Positions 11,406-23,542 of a stretch of DNA of 64,000 nucleotides are shown piece after piece. Source of the stretch: Nelumbo lutea. Its lineage: Eukaryota; Streptophyta; Magnoliopsida; Proteales; Nelumbonaceae. The DNA is taken from positions 14,012,934-14,076,933 of the forward strand of contig JAKGHH010000003.1 in NCBI GenBank assembly GCA_022828595.1, read 5' to 3'. The translations under genes were made by a program, and so were the position numbers. Numbering within the stretch: the first letter of the stretch is position 1; each line of letters begins with the position of its first letter. The notes under the pieces were generated by a model. That model was not told the origin of the DNA and searched no databases. It saw nothing but the letters and a program-made list of their open reading frames with translations.

Positions 11406-12400
11406 ATCCAAAGTGATTCTTTTGTAGAATGACAGTTGGGAGAGGAGGAAGTTTAATTTAGTTTAATGGGATAAGTTGTGCAGGACAAAAAGGTATAGAG
11501 GGTTGGGTTTTAGAAGAATTAGAATATTGAATAAAGCATCACTTGGAAAATGGATGTGGAGGTTTGGGGTAGAAACAGAAACTCTTCAGAGGATTATTGC
11601 TTGTTTAGTATAGGGTTGTTAATTTAAATTGGGATTCTAGAGAGATTTGATCCTCATGGAGTGAGTTTTTAGAAGGATATTATGCTCTTTCATCATGTAT
11701 TTTTGGACTTCACAAAGTTATAAGGTGGGGGAGGGTTTGAAAATCCATATATGGAAATGAGTTGAATAATAATGATATCACTATTAATTAATATTTCGAG
11801 TTTAGAAATGGAAAGATGACTTGGTTCCAAAGAGGATCATTGTTGAAAAGACAGATTGATAGTGCATTTTTCTGTTTAGAAAAAGTTGAAGACAAGAACA
11901 TTTCTCCAGGAACTTCGGATAAAAGACAGTATAAGGAATGGAAAAAATGGACATTTTACTGTAAAATCCTTTTATAAATTGATACACAATCAGGTGGAAG
12001 ATTCTAACCTTAGAGGTATTTGGAGTAATCCAGTTCCTCCTAGGCTGCATTCTTACCATGAACCCTCCAAAGAGGAGAGTCATTTATTTGACAAGTTTAT
12101 GCTACACGTGTAATTGTAATGAAAAAGATGCTAGACACTTGCTTCTCTTGTGCAGGATCCAATTTTCTATGGGCTGTTTTTTTTTTTTTTTTCTCTTAAG
12201 TCATTAATGTTGGCAGCTGGAGCATCCTCAAGATATTTTCTTCCTGGTCTTTTCTTCAAGGAAGCAAGTAGGCAAAGATATTATGGAGTTGTGCCTTTTG
12301 CAATTTGTTGGGGTACAGGGGAAGGAAGAATAGAAGAATATTTGATGTAAAACAGAAAAATAGAAGAATATTCTGGAGTTGTGCCTTTTATATGGACATA

Positions 12401-13318
12401 GGGAACATGATTTGGATTGGATTTTAGTTCATTGAGAATTTATGAACGTGCTGAGATCTTATTTAGGCTCGATCTTTTGGTCTACTATGGAATTATCGGA
12501 ACTCATAAGTTTTTATTTAGTGTTTGAATTGTTTCATTTTATCTGTTTTCTGTTGTTTCATTGATGCATGTTGTTCTGTGGAGCAGCATCTCATCACCTT
12601 TTATTACATTGTACTATTTTTTTTTAATAACGTTTTATCCTACAGTTAATCTCAACCAGGTTTGTTGCTTGTGAATTATGGATATTTTGTTTTCCTTTTT
12701 TGCTTCATGTAGGAGTTAATTGGTGCTTGGGCTAGAATCAGAGGATTTGAATTGTTCTGAAATCTATTAGCGAGAGAGTTTAATCTCTTCAAGTTTATTT
12801 GTTTCAGTATTCTATAGTTAATTTTGAGAACATGGTCCAATGAGTTGTCTCATAGGAGGTTTCTTGCATAATTTGGCCATTTAAGATAAATATTCTAATA
12901 TTACATGAGAGGTTTATGAAATATCGATATTATTTTTTTCTTTGTTTTGTTCTGTTTTTATTTATTTTATTTTATTTATTTATTTATTTTTTTTGGGGTG
13001 AAGGCAATGGTTCGACTATTTATTAAGTTTACACATGTTTTTTCACTGAAATGGTTTGTTAGTAGATATATGTAGAAAGAAATTCTTCATTTGAACCGAT
13101 ATATCTAATATATGTAAAGGTTAAAATCATTGTTTAGACTTAAGGCTATGAATTATGATGTCAGTTCCCATAATCAAGGGTTGCTAAAGAAAGCAGCTGT
13201 CAAGAATTAATCTGCCATCCATCTTGCTTTGGGAAATTTGGGTTGTAGTTGTGTAAGTCGGGTTGGCACAAGTTAACAGTTTACATTAGATTTGGGCTCT
13301 TGGCTTCCACACGAATTA
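12401..13318. other. Intergenic, no gene seen
   Basis: AT-rich, with T-runs and a TTTA-rich patch at about 12955-12995. It probably includes the decayed 3' part of the LINE to its left. No coding exon was recognised. Confidence 0.45.
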
Positions 13319-13481
13319 GGATCTGCTCCTCACACAGGGCGCTTCACACCGACCTTACATGCACATCTCACCATATATGCACTGGGAATATCTCCTGTGA
13401 GTAATGATGCATAAGTAGGAGAAATATTCCCAATGCATGGTGGGATGTGCATGTGAGGTGCCCTGTGTGAGGAGCAGATCC
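13319..13481. mobile_element. Hairpin MITE, relative of the GAGTTCACATCTG family
   Basis: The ends GGATCTGCTCCTCACACAGG and CCTGTGTGAGGAGCAGATCC are perfect inverted repeats of 20 bp. Pairing continues inward (ACATGCACATCTCACCA with the partner TGGTGGGATGTGCATGT; CTGGGAATATCTCC with GGAGAAATATTCCC). The whole 163 bp folds on itself around GTAATGATGCATAAG. The inner GGGAATATCTCC motif is shared with the hairpin copies at 24008, 41748 and 55994. Confidence 0.8.
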
Positions 13482-14879
13482 TGTCTCCTTCCACAGCCCC
13501 ACTAAAATAAATACATACTGATTGAAGCTTAATCAGCATAACGTCATGGTGGAGTGTGATAACAGAACACACACCACAGCATCATTTCCTTTTTATCGGA
13601 GACTAAAGAATTCCTTTTTTTTTTCCCTCCATTTGTATTGGTTTCTTTAATGAGAAAATTAGATGTTTTTTTAACTAATTAATTTGGTGCTTTTGTTAAC
13701 TAAAGATTGTTAAAAACTTAACTTGAATTTGAAACTTAAAAGTTATTTAAAACAATGATAATATCTCTCAAAGTATTCATTTCCTAGACCTAGAATTAAT
13801 GCTATCCTCTCGAATAGAGATGGTTGGTTTATTTATTTTTGGACAAAATAATATCAAGCTTATGAAGACATTCAAAAAGATTGGGTGCAATAATTTCAAA
13901 AGGAAATGATTTGAGAACACCCCACTTTTTTACAAAGGGAGTAGACACCTGATCATTAGTCATAGAGTATATGTTTTGAAAGGTCAAATTCTTACAAAAA
14001 GGCAAATGATTCCTATAACATTGCTGTTCATCATTATAAATACGACCCCTTTTACTTATTAAAAACAACATGTGCATAAGCCATATACTATGCATGCATT
14101 TGTGCTATACATACAATTTCCAAACTCAGTAGACGGGCTTACGTAATTAATACTTAATAGTGGGAATGCTATAAAATTTTAAACAAATTATATATATTTT
14201 TTATTTGACTTTTCTTTTATTATTTTACTGGAAGGAGTACAAATACGAACATGTAGATTGCAAAGCCTTGTATTTTGTATTATTTTGAATGTATTTACAC
14301 TTTACATAATTATATATATTTGTATTTGTACTCCTTCCAAACACCAAACTGAACAAGATTAGTAGAAACATAGATCCATCAACTGCCAACTCCAACCATC
14401 AAAGTATTAATATAACAAGTTACCATTCATTTATTGAGTTTCATGCGGGTCATAAAAGTTAAAATCCAAATACCGTATATCATATTTAATTATTTATAAT
14501 TATGATTAATTTGTGTACATGTACATAAAATGTACTCTTGTATAAATTAAAACAAAGGAATAGAATAATATCCATATATAGCTATATTTATTTTAGGAAA
14601 AAAACTATACTTTTATGATATAAGCTTTTCTGGTATCATAGTCCGACTCTTTGTTTTATCCTAAGCAATACATTCTAGAATTGATATATACAGATCTAAA
14701 CTGTTAATCCGGCATCAAATGAAAATGAATAAAAAGGAACAAAAAAAAAAAAAAAAGAACAGAAGCAATAAAATGAAAATGAAAATGAATAAAAAGGTTT
14801 GTTGGAAAAAGAAGTAATATTATTATTATTATGTGAACGTGAAAGGTGTTAAATGTGCAAGGACTACGGGTGATGATTT
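13482..14879. other. Intergenic with a decayed inverted-repeat element
   Basis: Mostly AT-rich non-coding DNA. At 14232-14342 an inverted repeat (GGAAGGAGTACAAATAC and GTATTTGTACTCCTTCC) marks a decayed MITE related in its arm sequence to the intronic one at 58738. An A-run at about 14739-14757 and (ATT)n at about 14816-14832 follow. Confidence 0.55.
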
Positions 14880-15660
14880 GCTGCTAAAATACTCTTAGCA
14901 GGCGCAACTTGGCGGCCTGGCCCAGGCGCCGATCTGGCGACCTACGAGACGTGTTCACCGACAAATTCGACATGCATATCCTAACACTCCCACGATCCTT
15001 GGAAGTTGGCCCACGTGCTGAACGATCTAGAGGGTGGTCAACGTGCATGGCGGTTACCTCTAGGAATTTTGAACCACTTAGACGACCTCGCAGAAATCTC
15101 GGATATGGTGCATGAAGACCATGCCAAACAATGCCTATATAATGGCACAAACCCCAAGGGCAAGGGGAGAGAGCAAGCAAATTAGCAAGCATATTCTAGC
15201 TCTCATATTTTATGATTTTTAGCTCGTAGTCTACTATGAGAGTACTGACTTAAGCATTGGAGTGACCTCGTCCGGGTTAAACACCCTGGGTCCTCTGACA
15301 TTTGGTTCCTTGCAGGACTCTAAAGAGCAAGGAAGCTCGTCACCTAACCTACCCAGCTCGCCACCAGGCAGCTCGGTGCCAGGTAGTTCGCCACCAGGTA
15401 GCTCACCACTAAGTAGCTCATCAAGGTAGCTCACCGCAAGACAGTTTGCCACCAGGTAGCTCACCACCAAGTAGCTCATCAATGTAGCTTACCACAAGGC
15501 AGTTCGCCACCAGGTAGCTCACCACTAAGCAGTTCGCTAGGTAGTTTGCCACCAAGCAGTTCGCCACTAGGTAGTTCGCCACCAGACAGCTCGCCACTAG
15601 GGAGTTCCACTTCAGCCTCTAAGTCACAGGCCACTTGGAATGAGACGAACAGATGAGATA
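14880..15660 (+). mobile_element. LTR retrotransposon fragment (probable solo/partial LTR)
   Basis: GC content jumps relative to both flanks. A TATA box (TATATAAT, 15136-15143) sits in the expected place. About 110 bp downstream comes TGACTTAAGCATTGGAGTG (from 15246), a U5-type motif found identically in the other LTR fragment at 62537. Similar motifs are common in plant Ty3/Gypsy LTRs (general knowledge). Exact LTR ends and a 5-bp duplication were not identified, and no gag-pol coding sequence is present. Confidence 0.6.
15340..15605 (+). repeat. Degenerate minisatellite of about 15-bp units
   Basis: Tandem, imperfect units of the form GTAGCTCACCACCAG / GTAGTTCGCCACCAG repeat about 17 times. 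The array lies directly downstream of the LTR U5-like motif. Its translated minus strand yields meaningless ELPGGELPG repeats. Confidence 0.85.
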
Positions 15661-16279
15661 CTTAACCAAAAAAATAATACGTGACCAGAAGCGATTACAT
15701 CAGGTATAAATACAAATAATGTATAATACGAATGCATTCAGAATATAAAAGCAAGTCTCCATAGCATTTAATTAACAACATGGCATCGACAAGACTAATA
15801 AGTAATTCCATCCTTATCCTTGTTACTTTGCAAAAAGACTAGAAACGAAATTTGCACTAGCGGAGGGAAAAACAAAATAAATGCGCAAAATGTATTCTTC
15901 CCAACCTGACAAAGTGAACATGTGATATTAATTATTTGATATTCAGCCTTCAAATTTATAAAACCCCTTTACATGCAGCCTCCACAACAATAATCTAAAC
16001 CTACTTGGTCTTAATGTCTTCCTTAATTATGTATATAAAACAAAATAATTTAAACCTCGAGGTAATATTTTAATTTCTAAATTAGGTTAAATCTCAAGGT
16101 TGGGAAGAAGGTTTCTTTTTCTCCATTATGTAATATAATTTTGTACGTTTAATGAACACGTAAAAAAAATGGACACCTGTCACTTAAAATATCCTCAGCC
16201 TATCGTTGAACAAGGGCAGCCTTCAAGTGCTCATTCAACATAATTAAGATTTCCTACGTAGAGAGCTCCTATCACCGAA
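15661..16279. other. Intergenic, no gene seen
   Basis: AT-rich, no coding or structural feature recognised. Confidence 0.5.
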
Positions 16280-16641
16280 CCCTACCCATACACCAAACCC
16301 TTCCTCCATCAGCGGCGATAGAGCTCCGACAATTCATTAACGGCGACAAAAAAGACCTCTGGCGGCGACGTATTCTTCTTCTTCGACTAGTAACTCCGGT
16401 GGTAGGGTCGGCGATCATTCTTCTTCTTCTCCTCTTCTTCTTGCTTGAGTCCGACCATTGTGTTTGCAAGATCTGCAATCAGGGATTTAGAGAGACCAGA
16501 ACCTTTAGATGCACTTGGACCTGCAAAAGGTGCCGTGGAAGCTACTCAAGAGGCAGACACCAGAGGTTCGAAAGAGAGTGTTTGTTTGCCCATAACCCAG
16601 CTGTTTGCACCATGATCCTTGCCACATTAACGCTCAAATAG
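16280..16641 (+). other. Cys-rich open frame of unknown nature (possible gene relic)
   Basis: A GC-richer island with one frame open from about 16280 to the stop at 16639, over 110 codons. The only in-frame ATG-type start is at 16399 region (first residues MVGSAIILLLLLFFLLES). It encodes a Leu-rich stretch followed by a Cys/Arg-rich segment (CVCKICNQGF, CTWTCKRCRG). The CKICNQGF string is reminiscent of plant C2H2 zinc fingers, but no complete finger (two His) follows. I do not recognise a gene, and it may be a relic or chance. Confidence 0.2.
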
Positions 16642-17204
16642 ACGTTAACATTGACCTGGTCGACGTGCCATTTTCTCATTCGCAGGTTCATGCATCCAGT
16701 GCACCCACGGGTTTATAGAACGTGGACTCCACTCTACCCGCCTTGAATTGCAGTCACACATCACCATATTGTATTGTAAGATGTGCAGCTGCAATTAGGT
16801 GTAAACAAGAAAAATCGAAAAGCCGAACCAAATCGAAAATTCTACTTAATTGAATCAATTGGTTCGGTATTTTAGAAAAATCGAAGGTACTGGTTCAGTT
16901 TCAGTTAGCCAATATAAGAAAATGGATAGTTAAGTGAAGCGACCGGTATACATATACTTATATATATTGTATATATTTTATAATATCTTTAATATATATT
17001 TATAATATACAATATATTGTTTATTATTTATAATATAATATTTTATATGTATTATATATAATAGTATGATAATCGAAAAACCGATGAACCAAATCGATCA
17101 ACTAATTAATCAATTGGATTCAGTTTGGTTTCAATTACCATTTTTCTAAAAACTAATACCATCAATTTAGTTAGAAAAAATATCCACAATTCAATTAACC
17201 AAAC
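16642..17204. other. Intergenic, hAT-like remnant
   Basis: From about 16798 (TAGGTGTAAACAAG) the sequence is rich in AATCGAAAAGCCGAACC/GGTTCGGT motifs like those of the intact element at 45521. It has a TATA-rich core at about 16950-17065. The right end is not identifiable and is abutted by the MITE at 17213. Confidence 0.4.
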
Positions 17205-17212
17205 TGTGAATG

Positions 17213-17452
17213 CATGGTTTTTAAAAACGAACCGATCAGGGGAATGATTGAACTGTTCTAACAAAAAAAAGTTAAAAATTTGAAAAATGATCAAAACCGT
17301 TCGAATGGTTCGAATAATTAACCGGCCAATTCAGCAGTTTACTGACCAAAATCAATGGTTTTGAGGGAAAAAAACAGTTTTGGAGGAAAACGAAACTGGT
17401 CAGATTCAGCTGACCGGTTCTCGATTTTTTCAGTCCAGTTTTGAAAACAGTG
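17213..17452 (+). mobile_element. hAT-type MITE, CATGGTTTT family
   Basis: Begins CATGGTTTTTAAAAACGAACC and ends CCAGTTTTGAAAACAGTG. The 8-bp flanks are TGTGAATG (17205-17212) and TGCGAATG (17453-17460), 7 of 8 matching. Internal family landmarks are the AAAACCGTTCGAATGGTTCG block and ACTGACCAAAATCAATGG. Confidence 0.85.
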
Positions 17453-17460
17453 TGCGAATG

Positions 17461-19099
17461 TACTTTGAGTAGGGTGTGAGTAGAGAAAGTGAATAGGATC
17501 GCATTTGTGTGGATGCACCGTGGAGTGTTATGGTTTAACAACGCCAGAGGTAAAAGCTACGTAGTTTTTTCTTTTTCTACCAAAAGGGAATGGTTATATC
17601 AAATATTTCCTTTATTAAAAGTGCTTCAGTGATCTTATCAAGCCAAACCCATCATACACAAAATCAAAATCAAAGCAGACAAGTTACCACCCGATCGTAG
17701 TTGGTTTTATATTGTTGTTGTAACTATCATAGCGTCATCACTGTATTATTTCAGATTTTTTTTCCCAGATATATAACTATATTTTTTCTTATCCGATCTA
17801 CACATTAACTCATTTATTGAAATGGAAGCAGCTACTTAATAAGTTTTTTCATGATTCAAATTAGTTTTGATAAACAGATATCCAACCTAACCACATATGT
17901 CAGATATGTTGATGTAAACCTAACTACATAAATAGATATCCAACAATTTAACTCGGTTTTAGTAAGGGGCAGGGGAGTCGATTTAACTCGGTTCAATTCA
18001 CCAAGAAAGCAACAGCGCTGAGCCATTTATTCACCGACTTTCTAATGTCCCACTACAGAAGTTCAAAATTCCCCGAATTTCTTGTATGGTAGTGTTGTTT
18101 GTTCACCGTGAAATAGAAATGAATATTTAACACGCAACAGTGATGTTATGTTATCACTTTCTTTCTTTTTTTTTTTTTAATTAGAATTATTTCAGGTTCA
18201 TGTGGTTCGAATGCTTTATCTGGTAGGTCTGAAAATTGACCTGATCTCCTTTTTTTAACTCGCCTCGAAGATTCTAAGTCAATTTTAGCAAGAGGAGAAT
18301 TGAATTTTGATTCCACCCACTAAATTGATACTTAATGCAAGGAAGATGATAGATCTGGAATTTGAATTCAATTCACATCAGAATTCATGATGCCATCATA
18401 CAGTTTGGTTCAGTGTAATTAAGGGAGAAGGTTTTCAATTCAGGAGGAGATATTGTTTATATGGGGATTTGGGGAATTAATAAATGAATTATGAGATGGA
18501 GTGGAATGTCAGTAATATCAAAATGTAGACAAAGACAACAAATAATAATAATAATGCCGACAATCCAAATTGAAATACTTTTGGCTGGAAATTCAATTAA
18601 TGCATACCTCCCCATCAAAGTAAGTATGCTACGTCTTCAACATACAATTTATAACTTTCTCCCATGTTCACACGTTTTTAATCCCTACACGAAATCTGAT
18701 GATCCAATGAGCAGGGATCCTGTTCGAATCATTTTCACTTCTGTTCCTTATGAAGATAACATGAATGATAAAATAAGACAAGAGATGATGTGGTCTGGTA
18801 TTATATTAATGGAGAATGGCCACGTGGCTATAAAATTGAACATACAAAACGATTGAATTTAAGGCAAAATCTATAGTGCATCCAACACAGGATTCAGCAG
18901 GCAGTGTGAACATATTTAATATACACTCAATAAGTAAATATTCTGACAACTGTATTAAAATTTTGTATCATTTCAAGGTTGAGGATAGTTTATTTTAAGT
19001 TATACGACATGTGTTACAAAATGTTTTATACTATGCGTCTACATCATCTGAATTCTGAATTGAGAAGGTACAGTGTATTAAATATGAAAGTGAACTAAC
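17461..19099. other. Intergenic, no gene seen
   Basis: AT-rich. A 121-codon frame at 18491-18856 has no recognisable domain, signal or splice support. No structured RNA or further transposon ends were identified. Confidence 0.5.
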
Positions 19100-19107
19100 G
19101 TCTTTAC

Positions 19108-19358
19108 CACGGTTTTCAAAACCGAACCGGTCAGAGGTCCGGTTACCGGGTTGAACGGTCCGACCATTCAAATCGAATGCTTGGATTGTTCCGACAAAAA
19201 AATAAAAAACGGTCAAAACCATTTGAACAGTTAACTACTCAGTTCAGCGGTTCGTTGATCAAAACCAATGGTTTTTGGGGAAAACGAAACCGGTCACTTG
19301 ATCGATTCCCGGTTTTTCTAGTCCAACCGTCCAGTCCAGTCTGATTTTGAAAACTATG
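19108..19358 (+). mobile_element. hAT-type MITE, CATGGTTTT family
   Basis: Begins CACGGTTTTCAAAACCGAACC and ends TGATTTTGAAAACTATG. The 8-bp flanks are GTCTTTAC (19100-19107) and GTCTTTAT (19359-19366). Size and internal sequence match the other copies. Confidence 0.87.
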
Positions 19359-19366
19359 GTCTTTAT

Positions 19367-20823
19367 TATAATTGATTGAGATCTAAATTTTAACACTCAA
19401 ATCATGTGTCTAGTCGTCGAGCTCTCAACATTTAAAAAAAAAAAAAAGCGATTAGAAATAAATTCATAAGCATAAGAAAAACAGATAAACTCTGTGATGT
19501 CTCAAGTTCGTCAGTCTATCCGTAGCTCAATTTAAACACTGATCATATATATATGTATGTAGGAATTTTAGATCATGATAATGATAGTTATAATGTATAA
19601 ATTTTTTATAAATTTTATGTATTTTTTATTCTTTTATATTTTATGTTTTTCACTATGAATTGGATGCAGATTGCAAAATCCGAATATGACTATATAAGAA
19701 ACTCTATAAAAATTTATGTATTTTTTGTTCTTTTATATTTTATGTTTTTCACTATGAATTCTATATTTATTTTTATTTAATTTTTTTCTACATTTTTGAC
19801 CAATTTGATTTAGACGGCTGAATTGCTTAGTTTGGGTAAATGATGGTTTTGTTTTTGAGTAAGTTTTAAAATATATGATTGTTAAAGGTATTGGACATAG
19901 ATCTAATTAGTAGCGTTTATTAGTGAAAAAATAACTTAAATATAGAATTTAATAAGAGAGATTTAGAGTTAATACCTTTAATATAAAAGTTAATAATAGG
20001 GGATTAAATGAGGTGAAAAGCATTAATTAATATTACATTTTCAACCTTCATAATTAGAGATGGACTAAATAACAAATGTGAGCATTAGTAATAAAAGTGA
20101 TGGGATGGGTTAAATGAGGTAAAAAATATTAATTAAAATTACATTTTCAACCTTTCCTACTAATTTCGCTCTACTCCTCTCTCTACTGACCCAATAAAAC
20201 GATTCCAATTGTCCCTAAGTGCAACATAGTGACGGGATGTTCAAACATTGATAGTTAATACAAAAGAATTTGTATATTGGTGTAAAGAGTGGATAGTGAT
20301 GGAATATTCAAATATTGATAGTTAACACAAAAGAACTTGAATAACTTTTCTATCGATTGGTGTGGAGAGTGGATAGAGGTAGAGAGATTTTTTTTTTAAT
20401 CCTTGAAGAAATCTGAAAGGGGCTTTTTGTATATTAATGATCAAGCACATAACAGAAAATTTCTAAGAAGAGACGAAGAAGAAAGAGAATGGTGAAGAAA
20501 AAATTCGGGCTTAAATGAAATAGTTATTTTCTAATAATGGGTTAATTAATGTTTTAAAAAATGATATCTTTTAAAAAAGAGTATTTAACAGAGGGGTTAA
20601 ACTCTTGGTTATTGGGTTAGTAGAGAACGTGGTAGAGGGAAGTTAGTAGGAAATCCAGACATAGTGAAGGGGAGAGAGAGAGAGAAAGAGAGAGATTATA
20701 GAGTGACTTCACTACCAATGCACGCACACAAACACAAGTGAGAGAGACACAGACACAAAAGGAAAAAATAAGGGCAATAACCAGTTGGGCTGGTTACGTG
20801 AAAGGAGCATAAATAAGACAAAT
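19367..20823. other. AT-rich intergenic DNA with dispersed AT-rich repeat
   Basis: A block of about 40 bp (TATTTTATGTTTTTCACTATGAATT and neighbours) occurs at about 19633-19661 and again at about 19734-19762. The phrase TAATTAGTAGC.TTTATTAGT.AAAA.TAACTTAAATA at about 19900-19940 recurs at about 27600 and 29885. A GA-rich microsatellite lies at 20672-20695. No gene was seen. Confidence 0.55.
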
Positions 20824-23489
20824 CTAGCTTATCTCTAATTCTCTGTGTGGTTTCTTTTTAGGAGAGTTTGGTTGGACAACAACTTCGACATTGTCGCCTT
20901 CAACCTCTGTAATACCCTTGTAGTGGTAATATCTGGCGCATATTAGATAGTAGATGATATTCAAGACTCCCAAAGCTGCTATAACGAAGTAGAAGTAGTC
21001 GAGCCTGCCGGCGTTAATGTTGTTGTCCAACCATTTGGGCTGCCCGTGCTTTCCGGTGATGAGGTGAACCATGGTCACCACCAAGCTGTTCAGGTAGTTT
21101 GAACCGGCCAAGGTGCAGAAGAACAGGGCGTTAGCCATGCTTCGCATCTGTTCGGGGAATTGTTTGTAATAGAATTCTATCTGGCCGATGTTACTGAAGG
21201 CTTCTGCAAATCCCATGAGAACAAGCTGTGGTGCCAACCACAGGACCGAAATGGGTGCCATTCCATCTGGACGGGCACGAGAAATGGCCGAAGACCTCCT
21301 CTTCTTCTCCACCAACCCTGCAACTACCATGGATACGGGTGCGAACACCATCCCAATTCCAATTCTCTGCAGAAGTGTTATTCCGCCTTCTTGTTTGGTT
21401 ACTATTCTGAGTGCAGGGACGAGGACCCGATCATAGAAGGGAAGCCATAACCCAATCGTGATCATCGATATGATCATCAACGATCCAGCTGGAATCTGAA
21501 ACTTGGGTCCAAGATGCCGGTCCATTTTCAAGGCTTGCACCGTGGTGAACGTCCATTGCTGAGCCATTGCAGTGAAGCAGATGATGCAAGAAGCCCATAT
21601 CGGGACTACCCGAATCAGGCACTTAACCTCTTCGACTTGTTGGATGCTGCAGAGGCTCCACTGATTTGAACGCGACCCATCGGGTTGCACTTCGCCATGA
21701 GCTATTATAGCAGCTTTGTTCAGCACTCTGTGTAAAATCATAAATGAAAATTATTGTACTTAAGCCAGCAGTACTGGCTGTTTACAATAAACAGTGGAGC
21801 TATTAGTTCTACTTGAGTACTTGTATTGTGGATGGATGTAAAGCTGTGAAATAAACAAAAAAGATGTATTGAACATCTCTTGAAGAATTCATTAATTGGC
21901 CTTATTATCTAATAGCCTAGCTAGTTTGATTGAATGGATGGAAGTTAACACACACAAATTACGGGAGAGGGTTTGCTAACAGAGTCCTTTTAGTGAATTT
22001 TCCCAAGGACCAATGAACATTAAAACAAAATGAATTTAATACGTGGTAAATTGGTTTGGAGGTTGGAGCTAAATAAAAAATAAAATAAAACGAAAGGAGT
22101 TCACATCTGCTCCCAATAAAAAAATGTTCCCAATGTGTGGCCTGTTGGGAGCATTTTGTTGGTAGCGCATACCTCAGCCTCTCCTTTTGTTCTGCACTAA
22201 CATTTGCTAATGATTTTTCCAAAAAAAGAGAAAAAAAGGAAATATATAAAAATATAATTGGAATTCCACTTTTCAATTCGGATTAATTAGATGAACCGAT
22301 GGCTACCAATGATAACACTTCACACTAGCCATAAATGTTTAAGTGAGAAATTGAGTGCTTATGGGTTATATGTATTTTATGATGGATAGGTATAATTAAT
22401 GCTACCAACAAAACACTCTAACATCCGCCTTGCCAGTTGCCACTTGCTACCATTCATGGGAGATGTTCCCCATGTGCGACTATTATGGCCAATTGGGATA
22501 GTGTTTGTGAGGAGTAGCAGATCTGATGTGGAGTGTTATCATCCACAATCCGCTAAACAGCCATTGCTTTCCATCTAATTCCACAATCCGCTACACAATC
22601 CCACATTTTATGAGACATGCCACTAAGTTAGTGAAGAGACAAAAGAAACCATTGGTAGAAGTGAAAACATGAGGGCATTTTTGTCTTTAACAACGTACTG
22701 TATCGGTCAAAAATAGGATGTGCGCAAAAGCTATCTCTCTCTCTCTCTGCATGATATTGAATTTTAGTTAAACAATTTAGATAATAAATGAATCTAATAA
22801 AAACTTTATATAAAATTTCAATCAATAAAAATATAGAAGTTATTTCTATTATTGTTTATTTTGTTAATTAATGCAATTTGATGCAAATAAACTCTTAGGG
22901 GTGGCAATTTTCCTCGTCATTCCCGATGAGTACCCGAGCTTCCAGACCCGATGGGGTCGGGTATGGAGGGTATTTTGGTAGGGTTGGGGTCGGGGATGGA
23001 GTGATCCCTGAATCCTCGATCGGGGTTGAGGACGGGGATGGAGAATGCAATCCCCGCCCAACCTGGGGCTGATTAATATATATATATATATATATATATA
23101 TTGTATATTATATAATTATTATTCATTTTTTAAAAGATTAAAACTTAAAAAATAATAAAACACTAAAACCCTGGATGGTAAAACACAAAACATTTCGACT
23201 TTGAGTCTTTGACAGAGAGAAGAGAGAACTCTGTCTCTGAACCCAAGCTTTGTGCCTTTGTCTTCCTTCGTCTTTGTCACCGATTCGCTGACCGCTATCG
23301 CTATCGCCACTCACCCGTCGGACATCAGACAAAGGACAGAGATACTCGAGTGACAGAGAAGAGATACTCAAGGAAGAGTTTCAATTCTTTAATCTTCCTT
23401 CAACCTTCGTCTATCGTTGTCGATCGCCGTCGCTGTTGCCCGTCGGACTCTCTCTCTCATCATCGACCTCAACTCTCGCAATGGTTACG

Positions 23490-23542
<53 letters not shown>

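Larger units (their letters stand above)
10480..12400 (+). pseudogene. LINE reverse-transcriptase/zinc-binding remnant, interrupted by a SINE and a hAT element
   Basis: Conserved LINE blocks occur in order but in several frames. First comes the RT C-terminal block DKRLAGWKSRYLSLGDLITLIK (10567-10635). Next is an FFWNDSWERRKFNL.W.K block and GLGFRRIRILNKASLGKWMWRF (about 11400-11575). Then comes the zinc-binding-domain block NGHFTVKSFYKLIHNQ, followed by LRGIWSNPVPPR (about 11955-12050). Frames break repeatedly, and the copy is also interrupted by insertions at 10662-10835 and 10907-11405. Removing those two inserts restores contiguous RT homology across each junction. The ends are not defined; the 3' part beyond 12350 is too decayed to place. 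Confidence 0.8.

Noticed and set aside
15234..15482. Minus-strand frame encoding GGELPGGELPG repeats
   Set aside because: It arises from the 15-bp minisatellite; the unit length being a multiple of three keeps it open.
18491..18856. 121-codon open frame on the plus strand
   Set aside because: No recognisable domain, AT-driven composition, no splice sites or promoter context; likely chance.
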